From positions 29,976,598-30,040,597 of the forward strand of contig NC_134138.1 of NCBI RefSeq assembly GCF_033958435.1: 64,000 nucleotides of DNA, given 5' to 3'. A model generated the notes under the pieces. The model saw only the letters and a program-made list of their open reading frames with translations. It was not told where the DNA came from and did no database searches. Of the stretch, positions 12,063-24,822 are shown piece by piece; position 1 is the stretch's first letter, and each line of letters starts with the position of its first letter. Both the position numbers and the translations under genes were made by a program. The stretch comes from Carettochelys insculpta. Lineage: Eukaryota; Chordata; Testudines; Carettochelyidae.

Positions 12063-12498
12063 GGCTATGTCTACACCAGCCAAAAACTTCGAAATGGCCA
12101 TGCAAATGGCCATTTCGAAGATTACTAATGAAGCGCTGAAATACATATTCAACGCCTCATTAGCATGCGGGCGGCTGCGACACTTTGAAATTGACGCGGC
12201 TCACCACTGCGCGGCTCGTCCCGACGGGGCTCCTTTTCGAAAGGACCCCAGCTACTTCGAAGTCCCCTTATTCCTATGAGCAGATAGGAATAAGGGGACT
12301 TCAAAGTAGCCGGGCTCCTTTCGAAAAGAAGCCCCATTGGGACGAGCTGCGCGGTGGCGAGCCGCGTCAATTTCGAAGTGTCGCAGCTGCCCGCATGCTA
12401 ATGAGGCGCTGAATATGTATTTCAGCGCTTCATTAGTAAACTTCGAAATGGCCATTTGCATGGCCATTTTGAAGTTTTTGGCTAGTGTGGACACGGCC
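12063..12498. mobile_element. 436-bp foldback MITE
   Basis: Two arms of about 215 bp are near-perfect inverses around a 6-base spacer (GAGCAG, 12278-12283). Ends are GGCTATGTCTACACC and the inverse GGCCGTGTCCACAC. The trinucleotide ATA flanks both sides. CpG content is unusually high for the window. Inverse open frames in both strands are products of the palindrome. Confidence 0.85.
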
Positions 12499-12731
12499 AT
12501 AGAGTGAAATCATGGCAACACTGAAGTCCAAGGGAGTTTTGTAATTGATTTCAATGGGACCAAGATTTTACCCATGTCATATAAGCTGCTCTCTTTTGAC
12601 CAGCATGAAAAAAGAACAAGAGAAGCTGAAATGTCATTTGGTAAGCAACGCTGAATGTACCTAGCATCACAGACTTGCAGTCTTAAACGGTGTTTTTCTG
12701 GGGTACAAGAGAAGGTGATTTAAAAATCTAT

Positions 12732-12875
12732 GGCTATGTCTACACTAGTCCCCACCTTTTGAAAGGGGGATGCTAATGAGACACTTCAGGATATGCTAAT
12801 GAGGTGTTGCATAGTCATAGCAGCACCTCGTTAGCATCCCCCTTTAGAAAGGCGGGCGCTAGTGTAGACATAACC
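12732..12875. mobile_element. 144-bp palindromic MITE
   Basis: Ends GGCTATGTCTACACTAG and inverse GGTTATGTCTACACTAG, with TAT on both flanks. The arms carry GGGGGATGCTAATGAG inverses. Same terminal motif as 12063-12498 but a different interior. Confidence 0.85.
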
Positions 12876-13654
12876 TATATCTGTAGGTATGGTGTAAAGG
12901 ATAGTCTCTACATAGAAAATGGATTTGGGACATACTGAAATCAATGGCTTTGTGATGATGACAGTATAGTTGATAGCTGGTACAGGGCAGATGAGAGACT
13001 CCATTTTCAATTTAAAAATAAATGGTATTGCTGACGGCATCATATTGACCATTGTCGGAGCTAATTTCTTTCTGGTCAAGACTATGGCAACCTGAACAGA
13101 CAAAGCTGTACATTGCAGAATGCCCAGGGAATGTTCATAACTCCTTTGTAGGTGTATGTGCCCCACATTTTTAAAAACAACAGTTTAATGGTTAGCAGGA
13201 GTGGCTGTGCTTGAACGTCCATGCAGGGTAAATGTTAGCCACTCCACTGAACACACAGGTGTGTTAATTGTCTCTGTATATTCTTTCCACTTAAGATACA
13301 AAAGTTGTTTATGATGTGCTAGGAGTAGAATGTGAACATGGGCCTCACCCAAAAGCCTGGAGATGACGAATTACAACAGCTTGGGATAGTTCTGCCCTGG
13401 GTTCAGATTTGAACCTTGTAGCCAGCTCCTGATTCTGTAAGAGGCTGAACCCAAAGATCCAGACCCCTCTGAACATCGGAAATGATTGAATCAGGATCTG
13501 AACGATTGCATGCATCTTTGTGTCACCTGACAGACTCATACATAGTCAAATACAAACTGACAAATATAAATGTGTGTCAAAAATGATAACAACAAAAAAT
13601 CTTTGTTACTTGCCAGAGGCATGCGTTATTTATAGCCTTGCCTCAGGGTACAAG
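12876..13654. other. Unassigned intergenic sequence
   Basis: No gene or repeat boundary recognised. Confidence 0.4.
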
Positions 13655-13983
13655 TACAGGTAGAACCTCTCTAGTCCAGCACTCCCTCCTCAGGCAATAT
13701 GCATAATCCAGCATAATTTAATTAGCTGGATGACCACTTATCACAGGTGTGGCCAGTTTCCTGTGGTCCCGTGAAGTTTGTTTACAGCCACCCAGTCCTG
13801 GCTCTCAGTGTTCTGTGTTGTTATTTAGATATACTTTACCCTAAATGTTTTCTAAGAGCCCAGTAAGCCATGGAAATAATAGTAATGCTGCTAGACAATA
13901 CTGACCTCCCATGGTCTGGCAAATTCTCTCATTTGGCACCAGTTAGGTCCTGAAGTTGCCATACTAGAGAGGTTCAATCTGTA
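13655..13983. mobile_element. TIR MITE of the TACAGGTAGAACCTCTCTAG family
   Basis: Left TACAGGTAGAACCTCTCTAG and right inverse TACAGATTGAACCTCTCTAG define a 329-bp element. Best preserved of three copies (also 7167-7473 and 26021-26327). Confidence 0.8.
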
Positions 13984-14707
13984 CAGTGGCCCTCTGGCTT
14001 TACTGCTTCTTTTCCACTTCTGTGTCAGCATCTGCTCTTCTTCACTCTCCTATGTTGGGAAACTCCTTAGGGCAGAAAACTCCCTTGTTATTTGTGCTGT
14101 GCAGCCCCATGCACATAAATATAAATATATTTACTGAATAACAGATAGGGGAATGAGGGATTGACCAATTAATGCATATCTCTTCCTCTGTTGATATGTT
14201 TGTAAAATCTCTCTCATTGTTTAAATCAGGGACTACTTTTAAAAGGAATCTAAACTTTTACAATTGACGGCACAATCATTTGCAGGAACAAATGCATATA
14301 CATTACATTAGGACGTTAAATAGCTAAATTAATTCAAGACCAGATTCTGCCACCTCTGATGCTGTTGAGTGTTCTTTGTGTTGTGGTAGCATTAGGAAGG
14401 CCCAGTCAGGGAACACTGAGGTGTTGTACAAACACAACAAATATGAGCAGTCCTTCTCTGAATACTTTGAACCACCACAGAATTCCAGAAAGTCATAGGT
14501 CTGATTTTTTTTTGTCACCTATTTTGGGTAGCTTAAATTTATGATATTGTTTTATAACCCTGAAGTCTTTGTCTTTGTAGTTGCTTGTTGGGGGTTATGA
14601 AAACTGTCTTAGGCCAAAGTTCAATTGTAAAGCTCATACACGCTCTAAATTAATTTGCTACAGCCCCACGTCAATGTTAGCACTGTGCTCAGATCTGGTT
14701 AACCTTA
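13984..14707. other. Unassigned intergenic sequence
   Basis: Nothing recognised. Confidence 0.4.
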
Positions 14708-14997
14708 GGCCAGGTCTACACTAGGAGGTAAAATCGATTTTAGCTATGCAAATGCAGCTATGAAAATTGAGTAGCTGGAGTTGACTTACCTAAAATCAAT
14801 TTTTGACACCAGCCACACAGTGGGAGGTTGATGGGAAAAACTCTTCTGTCGACTTCCTTTACTCCTAACGAGGAGTACTTGCACCAACATAAGTGCCTTG
14901 TAATTTCAATTTAGCGTGTTTCTACTTGGTGTGCTGAATCAAACTCTGGAAGATTAACTGCGGAAGGGTCGATTTTCCCTGTGGTGAAGACGTACCC
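14708..14997. mobile_element. Harbinger-type MITE with TTA duplication
   Basis: GGCCAGGTCTACACTAGGAG at the left and GTGAAGACGTACCC at the right, with TTA immediately outside both ends (14705-14707 and 14998-15000). A TTA/TAA target duplication is the PIF/Harbinger hallmark. Confidence 0.75.
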
Positions 14998-15139
14998 TTA
15001 GTTAAATTTTTGTGAGCCTCTGAGGCTTCAATGGGCTGTTAAAAAAAAAAAAAGAGAGAGTGGGATTAATTGATTGACTTAAATCTAATTATCATTTTCC
15101 AAATGATATGGGTTTCTTCATTTTTATAAAGGCTAACCC

Positions 15140-15345
15140 CCAAATGATAGCTGGTTAAGCACTGGAATAAATTGCCTTAGGATGTTGCGGAATCCTCATC
15201 ACTGGAGATTTTTAAGAAGAGGTTGGACAGACACATCCAGGATGGTCGAGAGAGCAGTTGGTCCTACCATGAGTGCAAGGGATTAGATCTGATTACCTCT
15301 CAAGGCTCCTACCAATTCCAATATTCCATGATCCTATGATGTGAG
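15140..15345 (+). mobile_element. CR1 LINE 3' end fragment
   Basis: Contains the CR1 3' signature: TAAGCACTGGAATAAATTGC, then GGAGATTTTTAAGAAGAGGT, ending CAATATTCCATGATCCTATG. Confidence 0.85.
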
Positions 15346-16417
15346 AACCTAGGACTGATACAACACGTTGGAAAACTCATCTTCTGTTCTTCTGTACTGG
15401 AAAAGAGCATTGGTCTGCTATGGTCTTCCTCCACCCTTATTTCTGATTTTTGTGACAGCAGGAGATCATTTCAGATGTGAATGCACAAACACTTTGAAAA
15501 TATTCAAAACTTTTTAAATGAAGTTCCCATTTCCTAGAAAGTAATTAAAACCTCCCACATTGAACAAAAATATATGTAACATATGAATGTTATACAAGCA
15601 TCATATTGGACGTGTGCGATCATGTTTTAATTCAAACATAAACGCATCCCTTTTCATGTTATGATACATACATATACACACCTTGCATTAAAATAAATCC
15701 CAACTATGCAAAGGAACAAACACGTCCTTACTGCCTAGACTGTGCAAAATTTTTACATTGAAAGGCAAGTGAGTGTTACAGCTTCCTCCATATGAGAAAA
15801 AAAAAACATTAGCTTCTCAAGTTTCAAATGAGTAAATAGCTTCATAGGATCCTCCAGTTAGTCATCTGGCACCAGCTGCTACTGTGACTTCGTAGAAAGA
15901 TCACAGGACGATCCTTCATCGCTAGGGAATGAAGAACAAAGACATGGGGCTTCTACACCTTGTATTTGCTCTTCCTCACTGCACTTTAAATCCAAATGCC
16001 AAGAAAGCACTTCAAGTCAAGGAAGGATTCTGCAACAAATCTTTACAAAAAAGAAGCTGGGGAAGCTTGTTTAACCCCAGCAGGTGTTGTCTGATTCAGA
16101 TGCTCTAAAGTGATAATGGTCTGACAACTATTTATCTGACACAAATGTCATTAGAGTCACAGATATTAAAGATGGGAAAGACATGCTAGGTCAATCTGAA
16201 TAATTTTTCTGTTAATGCACAACACTAGCAACAATATATTTAGACAATCTTTGGGCCATTTAGTTTTAAACACCTTAAGCACTTTGTGGGGCTTCTTTCA
16301 CACACCTCAGTTGAATAATATAGTATATTTTACTGACAGAACGATCTTTCTTGGTAGTCTGCCCAATGTCTTTCCATTACTCTGTTATAAATCCTGTGAA
16401 ACATTCTAAAGCATTTA
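15346..16417. other. Unassigned AT-rich sequence
   Basis: No exon, RNA gene or terminal repeats recognised. Confidence 0.4.
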
Positions 16418-17632
16418 TTACTCCTAGGGGAATTTTGCCCACTGAGCATGTGTGTAATTAATGAGTCACACGTATTTTTGATTTTTTTTGCACAGAAAAA
16501 AAGTTGCTGGTGGAAAATTGCTGCAGTTACACCTTTAGACCCCCCAGAGGGAACTGTGGCAATAGAACAGAGCAGCAGCTCCCAGCCAGCTGGGGAAGAG
16601 AAGGAGATTGTCTTCTTCAGCAGGCCTGCCAGGCCAGGTCAGGAGACGAAGAGACAGGCAGTGGTCAGGGGAATCAGATGGGCTCATAAGGGCTAGTGTG
16701 GGAGGACAGATGAGGATGGGGGAGTGGGGGTATATGGGCAGCGGCAGGGGAGAGGTGCAGGGCCACACAGGGACAATGGGTGGCTGACTGGCGGGACAGA
16801 CACACATGGGGATAGGCAGAGAGGGGTGCAGGTCCACATGGGAATCAGGGAGGATGCATATGAGTGGGGTAGGAGGCAATGTTTGCCCTAAACTTTTCCA
16901 CCCACACACAGATTTTTTTCTATCCATGCCCTGAATAAACTTTTATGTGAAGCAAGGCAGATGTGCAGGTGCATCGCCAGAAGAAACATAAATTCTTTCT
17001 GTCTGTACTATGCTAGTCTGCTGGGTGGCACTTGAATCTCTCCTGAGCAGCTGCACAAGTGCATAGCTTCAAGGGACCATTGGTGGCGGGGGGGGGAAAG
17101 GACATGTGGATAGGAAGTGCAAGGACACATGTGGACGGGACAAATGTGCCTCGCTGAATGACAGAGGCTAGAGGTCCAGCCAGCGTCTGCGTGGAGGAAG
17201 CTCCCTAACAATCCTTCCCTGCCTCCCTCTATTTTTCCCACCCTTTTCCAACAAATCTCCAAGTTCATACCAGGCTCTTTCCCAGCAATTACTTCCCTCT
17301 CCCTCAACTCTCCATTACCCATGACTCCTCCAAGCCTTTGTGATGCTTCTGAGGGCTGTGGGGAATACAGTTTTGCCTTGTAATGTAAATAAATTATTAC
17401 TCATCATTCTGTATTAATATGGCTAATAAGGAATCTTTTTTGTTGTCTGTATCATTACAGATGTATTGCTTACAGGTATTTTGAAATACATGACCAAAAT
17501 AATTTAAACTGGTTTGAATACAGTGTGTTATTTTTACAAATAAAACAGGCAGACTGAAAATATCATGCACAAAAATTTTAGGTTTTTTTTGCAGAATTTT
17601 TTGGGTTTGGTATAAAGTTCCCCCAGGAGTAA
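16418..17632. mobile_element. 1.2-kb TIR DNA transposon (TTACTCCTRGGGGAA termini)
   Basis: Left TTACTCCTAGGGGAATTTTG and right inverse TTACTCCTGGGGGAACTTTA. The interior shares CCCTAACAATCC and TGACTCC segments with the second copy at 33360-34865. No transposase frame is evident, so it is non-autonomous. Superfamily unresolved: no convincing target duplication. Confidence 0.65.
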
Positions 17633-17759
17633 GAAAGAATTCTTGTCTGTTTTGTCCAATATAAATTTTTGGAGATTTGTATCACATCCTCTGTTCTCCA
17701 AACTATATTATTTGGCTCTTCTAAGCCCTCTTCATACATTAATTCCACTAAGTGTTATT

Positions 17760-18420
17760 TTTCTTTAACCACCATTCAATTTGTCAGTACCTTGCTGCCA
17801 CTGGCAACCCTCAAATGAATGCAGTATTTCAGGGGGAATTACATTAGGGCCCTGCAGAGTGGGACTGGAGCTCTGTATTCTATGTCATCTCTGAATATGT
17901 ATCCCAAAACTGCAGTGGCCTTTTTTGTACTCCTGTTACTCCCATCTCATATTTAATCTGTTGTTTATTATCATTTCTATGTCTCTCTTGGCATTACTGT
18001 TCCCCAAGATGCTTTTTAACTGTCTGTATTTAAGTTTATTTCTCAACTGTTTCTTTGTATTATTTCTCTATCCTCATTACTACAATGCAGCGTCATGCAC
18101 TTTATTTGTAAATTTCATTAGTGGGCTGTTTTTACTCTTACCCTCTCCAGACTATCAATGAAAATACTAAAAAAACACACACTCAATAGTGATCTCTGCA
18201 TGACACAATTATATCTCTTCCCTATTAGGATTTTTTATCATTTGTTATCATTCATTGTTCACAATCCTTCAGGCAATATTCAAGCCACGTCTTACTGTCC
18301 AAGCCAATCTGAATTAATTTTCAAGTAAAGTTTCATACAATAAAATCAAAGTAAGTTCACATGAACTGTAATTAATATACATAAAATCTACTTTGTCTGG
18401 TAATACCTGCTCTTATAAAT
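17760..18420 (-). mobile_element. Old CR1/L3-like LINE fragment
   Basis: Read on the plus strand the region follows the order of an inverted CR1 3' part: a region like ATGCAGTATTTCAGG, then CACTTTATTTGTAAATTTCA, then ATCTCTGCATGACAC, then CAAGCCAATCTGAATTAATT. Similarity is weak, so this is an old copy. Confidence 0.5.
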
Positions 18421-18768
18421 AAATGCAAGGTTGAATTCTGCTTATGATTACCCAGGTATTATGTTATGCTGCACTGACTTCGGTGAAGTTACTTATGATT
18501 TACTGTTGTAACAGACCCCAGAATTAGTCCCTTAGGGATTTATTCTCTTCACAATCCATTATTTTACTAGGAACAAAAGTTGTACTTTCTTGGTGGAATT
18601 TTCAAGGTTCTTAATTTACTTATCTCCATACTTTCAGTACATCTTGTTGTTCACGATTTTTCAAAAATAATTGTCAGTGGTACAATTGGTTTGTTTGCTA
18701 ATGTCCCCAATACCCTATCATACCTTGATGTATACATGTTTCTAGATGAAGATAAAGTTTTAAAGAGT

Positions 18769-18980
18769 AACAGAGAGGTAGCCATGTTAGTGTGTACTCC
18801 AACAAAACAAAGCAGCAGAAATGTAGCACTTTAACAACATGATTTATTCGGTGATGAGCTTTCATGGGACAGACCCACTTCTTCAGATCTGAAGAAATGG
18901 GTCTGTCCCACGAAAGCTCATCACCAAATAAATCATTTTGTTAGTCTTTAAACTGCTACGTTCTGCTGCTTTGCTTTGTT
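18769..18980. mobile_element. Inverted dimer of PLE family A tail with 15-bp TSD
   Basis: Left arm 18769-18887 and right arm 18888-18980 are inverted copies meeting at AGATCT. The left arm carries the full terminal segment; the right arm stops about 26 nt short. AAAGTTTTAAAGAGT flanks both sides exactly (18754-18768 and 18981-18995). Confidence 0.85.
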
Positions 18981-18995
18981 AAAGTTTTAAAGAGT

Positions 18996-20400
18996 TCACT
19001 TTCTCTGCCATTTCAGTCTACATTTATTTTATCACACCTCATTTACTAATACAGTACTTACTTTTTCCCCAAGTACTTCTTTCTAGCCTACTATATTTAT
19101 ATTTAAATAATATAGCCTGCTATTATATTTATATTTTATGCTTTAATTCCCTTATTACCCATGATTCCTTTACCATTAGATAATTAGTTTTTAATCATTC
19201 CCTGTACAGTTTACCTGACTCACAATGTTTGTGTTTAAGCTTCCTTCTCTCCCTTTTCTATTGCCAGACAGGTTTTCTGAACTTCAGATCTTTGAACAGC
19301 TACTACTTAGGAAGCAATTACTAACCTGTTTTTTTTTCCAGAGTATAGTTGTGACCTAACTGTTCTGTGCTTAGGCTTGCTCAACCATCTTGCATATTGA
19401 CGGATTGCTTTCCTGTACTGTGTGAAACCCCCCTCCCTTTTTTTTTTTTTTTAAAATCACAGTGAATTCAAGCATAGGTTCCAACTTCCCTCAGATCTCA
19501 ACTGGAAGAAGTACTACACTCCTGTAGCAGAGGGGCAGCAACCTCTGTTTAGTGGAGAAATGTATAGCCTAAAAAGTTCAGTAGAGTGTGGCTTTGCTGC
19601 TTCTATGGCAAAACAGAAGTAGGCTTTCAGCAGCCTTTTGAAAGTGGCATAGGCTTGTACTTTGTCTGGTATGTAACTTGGACCTTTATAGATGCCCGTT
19701 TGACTCTGTTACCCAACAGACATCCTTCCAACTTTATTATATTGTCACTTTAAGTTGACTTCAGAGGTAGTATTTTCTCTTGCAACACAGGATCAACAAC
19801 ATAGCGTTCTGAATGACTGTACTAACCTTCAGAACAGAGAATGAGAATGTACAAAATGTACAGTGCAGGGCTTCCACAAAAACACACTGCCAATTCCTTA
19901 ATGTTCTTCAAAAGCTACCAAAGCTGTCCCCACAGTACCTATCAGATCCAAACCATCCTATTTATTTTCTGAATACTCATGCAGGAGCATGTTGTGTGTC
20001 TGTGCGTGTGTGCGCGTGCATGCGTGCCTGCCTGGGAGCGAGGCGGTATAGAGGGTGCATGAGGTGGATGGGGGTGGGGCGATTATCTGGCTCCACACCT
20101 CATGCTGCTGCTCCCAGGTACCTCCCCTCCTGCTATTAGAAGGGCAGGGGAAAAAGCCTCTGGACCAGTGCATCAATGCACTGCCGTTCTCCCAGCAGGG
20201 GAGGAAGGAGTAAAGTGGGGAGTGGCAGCATACAGAGCTGCTTCTTCCTCACCCTGGCATGAGCCAAACCATTGGTGTTCCCTGATCAGGGACACCCAGA
20301 GTAGGCAGGTTCAAGTGTATCAGTTATAGCCCTTCTTGCTCATGTGAGCACTCTTCACTACAGACCACCAAAAATGCAAAAAAATACACTTAATGTATTT
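18996..20400. other. Unassigned sequence downstream of MED30
   Basis: Contains a T-rich tract near 19430-19455 and a short GTGC-rich tract near 19990-20040. No gene recognised. Confidence 0.4.
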
Positions 20401-20427
20401 GAACACTGACTATATTTTAACAATAGC

Positions 20428-20433
20428 TTTATT
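20428..20433 (-). terminator. MED30: Distal MED30 polyadenylation signal candidate
   Basis: A second AATAAA on the minus strand about 340 nt past the stop, in AT-rich DNA. Which of the two signals is used cannot be told from sequence alone. Confidence 0.45.
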
Positions 20434-20539
20434 TGTTTAAATATTGAGAAATGTATTTCACACCCAAGTTTTGAAACTGTTTTTCAAAAAATATCAGCTA
20501 ATTAGAATGCTAACAAAAATATGACTACAAGTTACAAAG

Positions 20540-20545
20540 TTTATT
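20540..20545 (-). terminator. MED30: Proximal MED30 polyadenylation signal candidate
   Basis: AATAAA on the minus strand about 230 nt past the MED30 stop codon. It is the first canonical hexamer after the stop that I found. Confidence 0.5.
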
Positions 20546-20775
20546 GCAGTAAACACACATGAGTCTATTGTATGTACAAATTATATTTACACAAAAAACT
20601 AACACATTTAAATATCACAAAGAAATCACATAGAAACATTAAAGTTTTGTATACCAATGGGATTAACAGAGGGGAAAATGAATGTTTCTTTAGAAAAAAG
20701 AAATTAAGCTATTTCAAACAAATAAAGAAAGTCTATTTTCATAATTAGAAAAAAATACTTAAATTGTATCATAAT

Positions 20776-20871
20776 TCAGTTCCTCATTGCCAACATGGCA
20801 TTTATGTCCCAAATGAGATTCCGTAATTGATCCATAATTTGTTTCAGCTGCTGATTCTTCTGTTTCAGTTT
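20776..20871 (-). CDS. MED30: MED30 last coding exon (residues 149-179 and stop)
   Basis: The acceptor is CTTTCGCAG, followed by AAACTGAAACAG. The exon encodes [20 protein letters not shown] and then [11 protein letters not shown] and TGA. It is separated from the previous exon by 17.7 kb, the largest intron and the most transposon-loaded part of the gene. The Gln/Lys-rich heptad-like helix is the conserved C-terminal end of the family. Confidence 0.95.
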   Translation of the reverse strand, partial: KLKQKNQQLKQIMDQLRNLIWDINAMLAMRN

Positions 20872-23800
20872 CTGCGAAAGGAGAAAAAGAAAGAATTTAT
20901 CAAGAGGTATTTGATCAAGCCCAGACTATGTAATTGGAATTTCAATTAAAAAAAGTATACTACATAAAGTAGTACAGTGGTTTACTCTCACACACCAGTT
21001 CTCCCATCAACATCAATTTGACACCATGCTCACTTTAAAATGTAATCTTGGAGTATGTCTATACAGCAGCCTTATTCTGAAATAAGCGATTCCGAAATAG
21101 CTTATTTCAAAATAACGCTGCTGCACACAAAAATGTATTTCAAAATGGCTGTCTACGCTACAGAAATAACTTTGAAGTTGCTTACTTCAAAGTACAACTT
21201 CAAAGTTGAACATCTACACACACCCAACTTCGAAGTTTAACTTCAAAGTATGGCACTACTCCATTCCTGGGAATGGAGTAAGGACTTCAAATTTGGGCTC
21301 CCTACTTCGAAGTAAGGGAAAAATGCGTGTAGACTCTTTGATGGCTACTTCAAAGTAGCGCCTAACTTCTAAGTTAACTTCAAAGTTAGCTCCTAGTGTA
21401 GATGGACCCAATAGCACTTAGCTATTTCAAAATACATCATCTACACGCATTGAGTCTATTTCAAATTGTGCCATTGGACACACGAGGGGTTATTTTGAAA
21501 GAAAGCTGGCGATGCAGCAGAAGCTGTGGGGGAGGGGAGTCAATCATGCTGAACCAGTTAGGGAGAGAGGGCAGGTGCACCTGTGGTGCCTGCCCCACTG
21601 CCAGGATGAGGCACCGAGTTCCTTGTGGCGGGGGCTGGGCTGGGTAGGGGGTGTCCCGGCACGGCGCTCATGCTCCCCCTGTGGTACTGCAGCTGTCCCA
21701 TCCCCATAATGCTTCCTCCTTCTCCTAGAAGGAGACACCGCTCACTCAGTACCTGATCCCCTGGCCAGTGTGCACCCCCATCCCTTCCCGTGGTCCTCCC
21801 ACAAGCTGACGGGGAGGGGGGCACAGCTAACTGCAAGGCCCAAAAGGGGGCACGGCATAAAAAGTTTGCTCACCCTGCCCTAGGACATGAAGGGTCTTCT
21901 CAGGCAACAAACCCAAATGCTCAAGACCCAGGCTGACCTACAGAGGTAAACTATCTCAGATTCCGCACCCTTTGTAATCCTAGGAGAACTCCATAGCTGC
22001 TGTTCATTATGCTGTACACCTTACCACATGGCATCATGGGCTGTATCATTACCCCATCAGTCCGCAAGGGAGGACAGCACGGACAATCACAGCTTCACAT
22101 ACCCTGACCTACAAGAATCCTAACTTGTGCACACGTATCCACAACAGACTATATTTGCAGAAGAAATGGACAGAAATGTTTTCTGCTTTTCTGATTTCTA
22201 AGCCCCATTCTATTAATCTATGTACAGTTTGCACTGTACTGCCTTATGCCTTTTGCACTGACTGTTAGTTTTCACACATTTTTGTACTGTTTTTGCCAGT
22301 CAATACATTTCTATTTTTGGAGAACACAACACACTGAGAGTACATAACAGCACTCAAAGCACAGAATACTTGTAAATGTACAGCAACCATTACAAAATTC
22401 CTAGCAGCACTCAGTCCAGAGAAGTCCAGCATAAACCATTACTGTTGTTGACCATGAAAATGCCTTTCAAAGCCTCCCTTAACAGCACAGCACAACGGTG
22501 ATGTCTTGTAACTATCCTTTCGTCTAGCTGTGCAAAGTCAACAGGTCAATCACCCCCACCTCTGCCTTTCATCCTGGCAGTAGCTTTTTCTCCTTCGCCA
22601 CACAGATAACTATACAGGACACAGTAGGTAGCTACAACCATGGGGATATTATGTCACTTAGACCCAGTCTAGTAAGTAAATATTAATGAGAAATCCTGTG
22701 GCATCTTGTAGACTAACAGACTTTTTGGAGTACAAGCTTCTGTGGGTAAAGACCCACTTCATCAGATGCACTGGAATGGAGGTTCCAGGGCAGGTCTAAT
22801 AATACAGGCTCATGAAGAGAAGGGAGTACTAATCAAGAGGAAGGGAGGATGTGGCCCACTTCCAGCAGCTGATGTGGATGTATGAACACCAAGGCTGGGT
22901 CTACATAGAGCTCTGCCCAGTGTCGGTGCAGGCAGAGCTACGCAAAATGAGCTTCTCGGGATTGTGAATGGCTGCACATTTGCATATTCCCAAAGCTCAT
23001 TATCACAGCCATGCGAGAGTTTGGTGCTGGCAGAAGGAGGTGCTGGCACTGCAAAGGCTACGTGGACATGCCTCTGCCAGCTAATCCCCACTCTCACCAA
23101 TGTCTAGAGGCACAAGAGACTGGTGACAGCTGGGGAGTTTAGTCGGCACAGGCACGTCCACATGGCCTCTGCAGTGCCAGCTGTGAACTCTTGCATGGCT
23201 ATGGTAATGAACTTTGGGAGTATGCAAATGGACAGTCACGTGGAGTCCTGAGAAGCTCACTTTGCGTAGCTCTGCTGGCAGCGGCACTAGGCAGAGCTCT
23301 ATGGAGACATAGCCGAAGAGAGGAGAAACTGCTTTTGCAGTTGACCAGCCATTCCCAGTCTTTGTTCAGTTCTTCATTGACGGTGTCAAATTTGCAAATG
23401 AATTGTAGCACTGCAGTTTCTTTTTGGAGTTTGTTTTTGAAGTTTTTTGTTGCAGGATGGCTACTTTTAAAATCTGCTATTGAGCGTCCAGGGAGATTGA
23501 AGTGTTCTCCTACAGGGTTTTGTATGTTACTGTTGCTGATATCTGATTTGTGTCCATTCCTTCTTTTACGTAAAATTGTTTCTTTGTTATGTCTCTCAGC
23601 AAACTGCCCTCAAGAAATCATCATGTCCTCCCTGCTTGCATGTTGCAAATACAGGAGGATCATGCTTCTGCATTTGCAATATTTACAAGAATCATGTAGA
23701 ACTCTGGGGGTTCAATGCTACAGTCAAAGATGGAGGACACTGAAAAGTGCAGCACATTTATGGGATTAAAAAAGGCATTGAAATTATGAGATATAGATGA

Positions 23801-24787
23801 CATTATGGAATGGAGAAAATTGCATATTGACAACTTGTGAGTGCCACACTGAGACACCAGCCTATAGTACATCACGTAAGCACTGCTGGTGAGCATGCAC
23901 AGTGAAGCCTGCATATGCATGAGAAATATACAAACTCTGGCAGCTGTGCATTGTTTTAACTTGCATTGACCAATGTTTGTAGTGTAGATGTGGCCTCAAT
24001 GCCAAATGTCTGCACGAATTTGCTTGAAAGTAACTATTATTTGTGGTAATGCAGAGAAGGATTAGTGCCCTTTAGCTGGGAGGGGAGCAGGGCTGTTACT
24101 TGAGCCTGAAAGAGAGAAACCCTGAGAAGCACAGCTGTTTTTTAAAGTTGTTGTTGTGCAGGACTAGAGATCCAACTCTTGCTGAGAAACAGGTTTTTAA
24201 TTAGTCAATTTTTATCCAAGCACTGTATGGCACCCACTAACTCGCTGAGTGATCTAAACTGGGAATGGTATTTAAGAACATGCTCATTTCCTCACATGCG
24301 TATCTGTGCGGTCTGGAAGGATTAATATGCATATACTGACAAAGAAAAACCTATAAGACCTTTTCTAGGCAGCCATTGAACGCTTGCCCAGATTGTGCTG
24401 ATTCCATTGCTTCTGGGGAACACCAGGCCACTTGTATTTCTAGTCAGAACTTCTCTGTACCTGTGCAATTAAAAACAAAGTTGCTTGCCACAAACTTTTC
24501 TCTTTCACAATATAATGCTTTTATTTTATGGGGAGAGTGTCAAGGCTGTTCACATGCTGGCACTCCAAGTGCACAGAGTGGGGGCTCTCAAGAAACCTTA
24601 AAATTACCTGCCCTCTTCAGGCTTCTGCTTAAAACCTTCCCAAGATCACAGATTCCTTAACCTTGGGAGGTAGCTGCCACCACCCAAGTGAGGAAAAACC
24701 CCTTTTCTTCTTGGACCCAGGAAGAAAGCACTTGGGGACTTCTTCCAGAGGGGTACCCCTAAGCACTTTTACCACAAGAGAGCTTAA

Positions 24788-24822
<35 letters not shown>

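Larger units (their letters stand above)
22683..23700 (-). mobile_element. Penelope-like element fragment (family B), interrupted by a MITE
   Basis: Minus-strand reading across frames gives [16 protein letters not shown], then [17 protein letters not shown] and [19 protein letters not shown], then NKDWEWL, the C-terminal GIY-YIG-domain region of a PLE. The 3' tail at 22683-22800 is family B (TGTAGACTAACAGACTTTTT, GACCCACTTCATCAGATGC). Family B differs from family A in both protein and tail. The copy is split by the foldback MITE at 22893-23314. Confidence 0.75.

Noticed and set aside
12149..12500. Similar frames on opposite strands (about 75-82 residues)
   Set aside because: Mirror translations of the foldback MITE arms.
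18769..18980. CRISPR-like or bacterial palindromic repeat
   Set aside because: The repeats are dispersed PLE tails in a vertebrate genome with TSDs, not a spaced array.
1..20400. Exons of EXT1 (human neighbour downstream of MED30)
   Set aside because: No frame shows exostosin-like sequence; the neighbour probably lies beyond the window.
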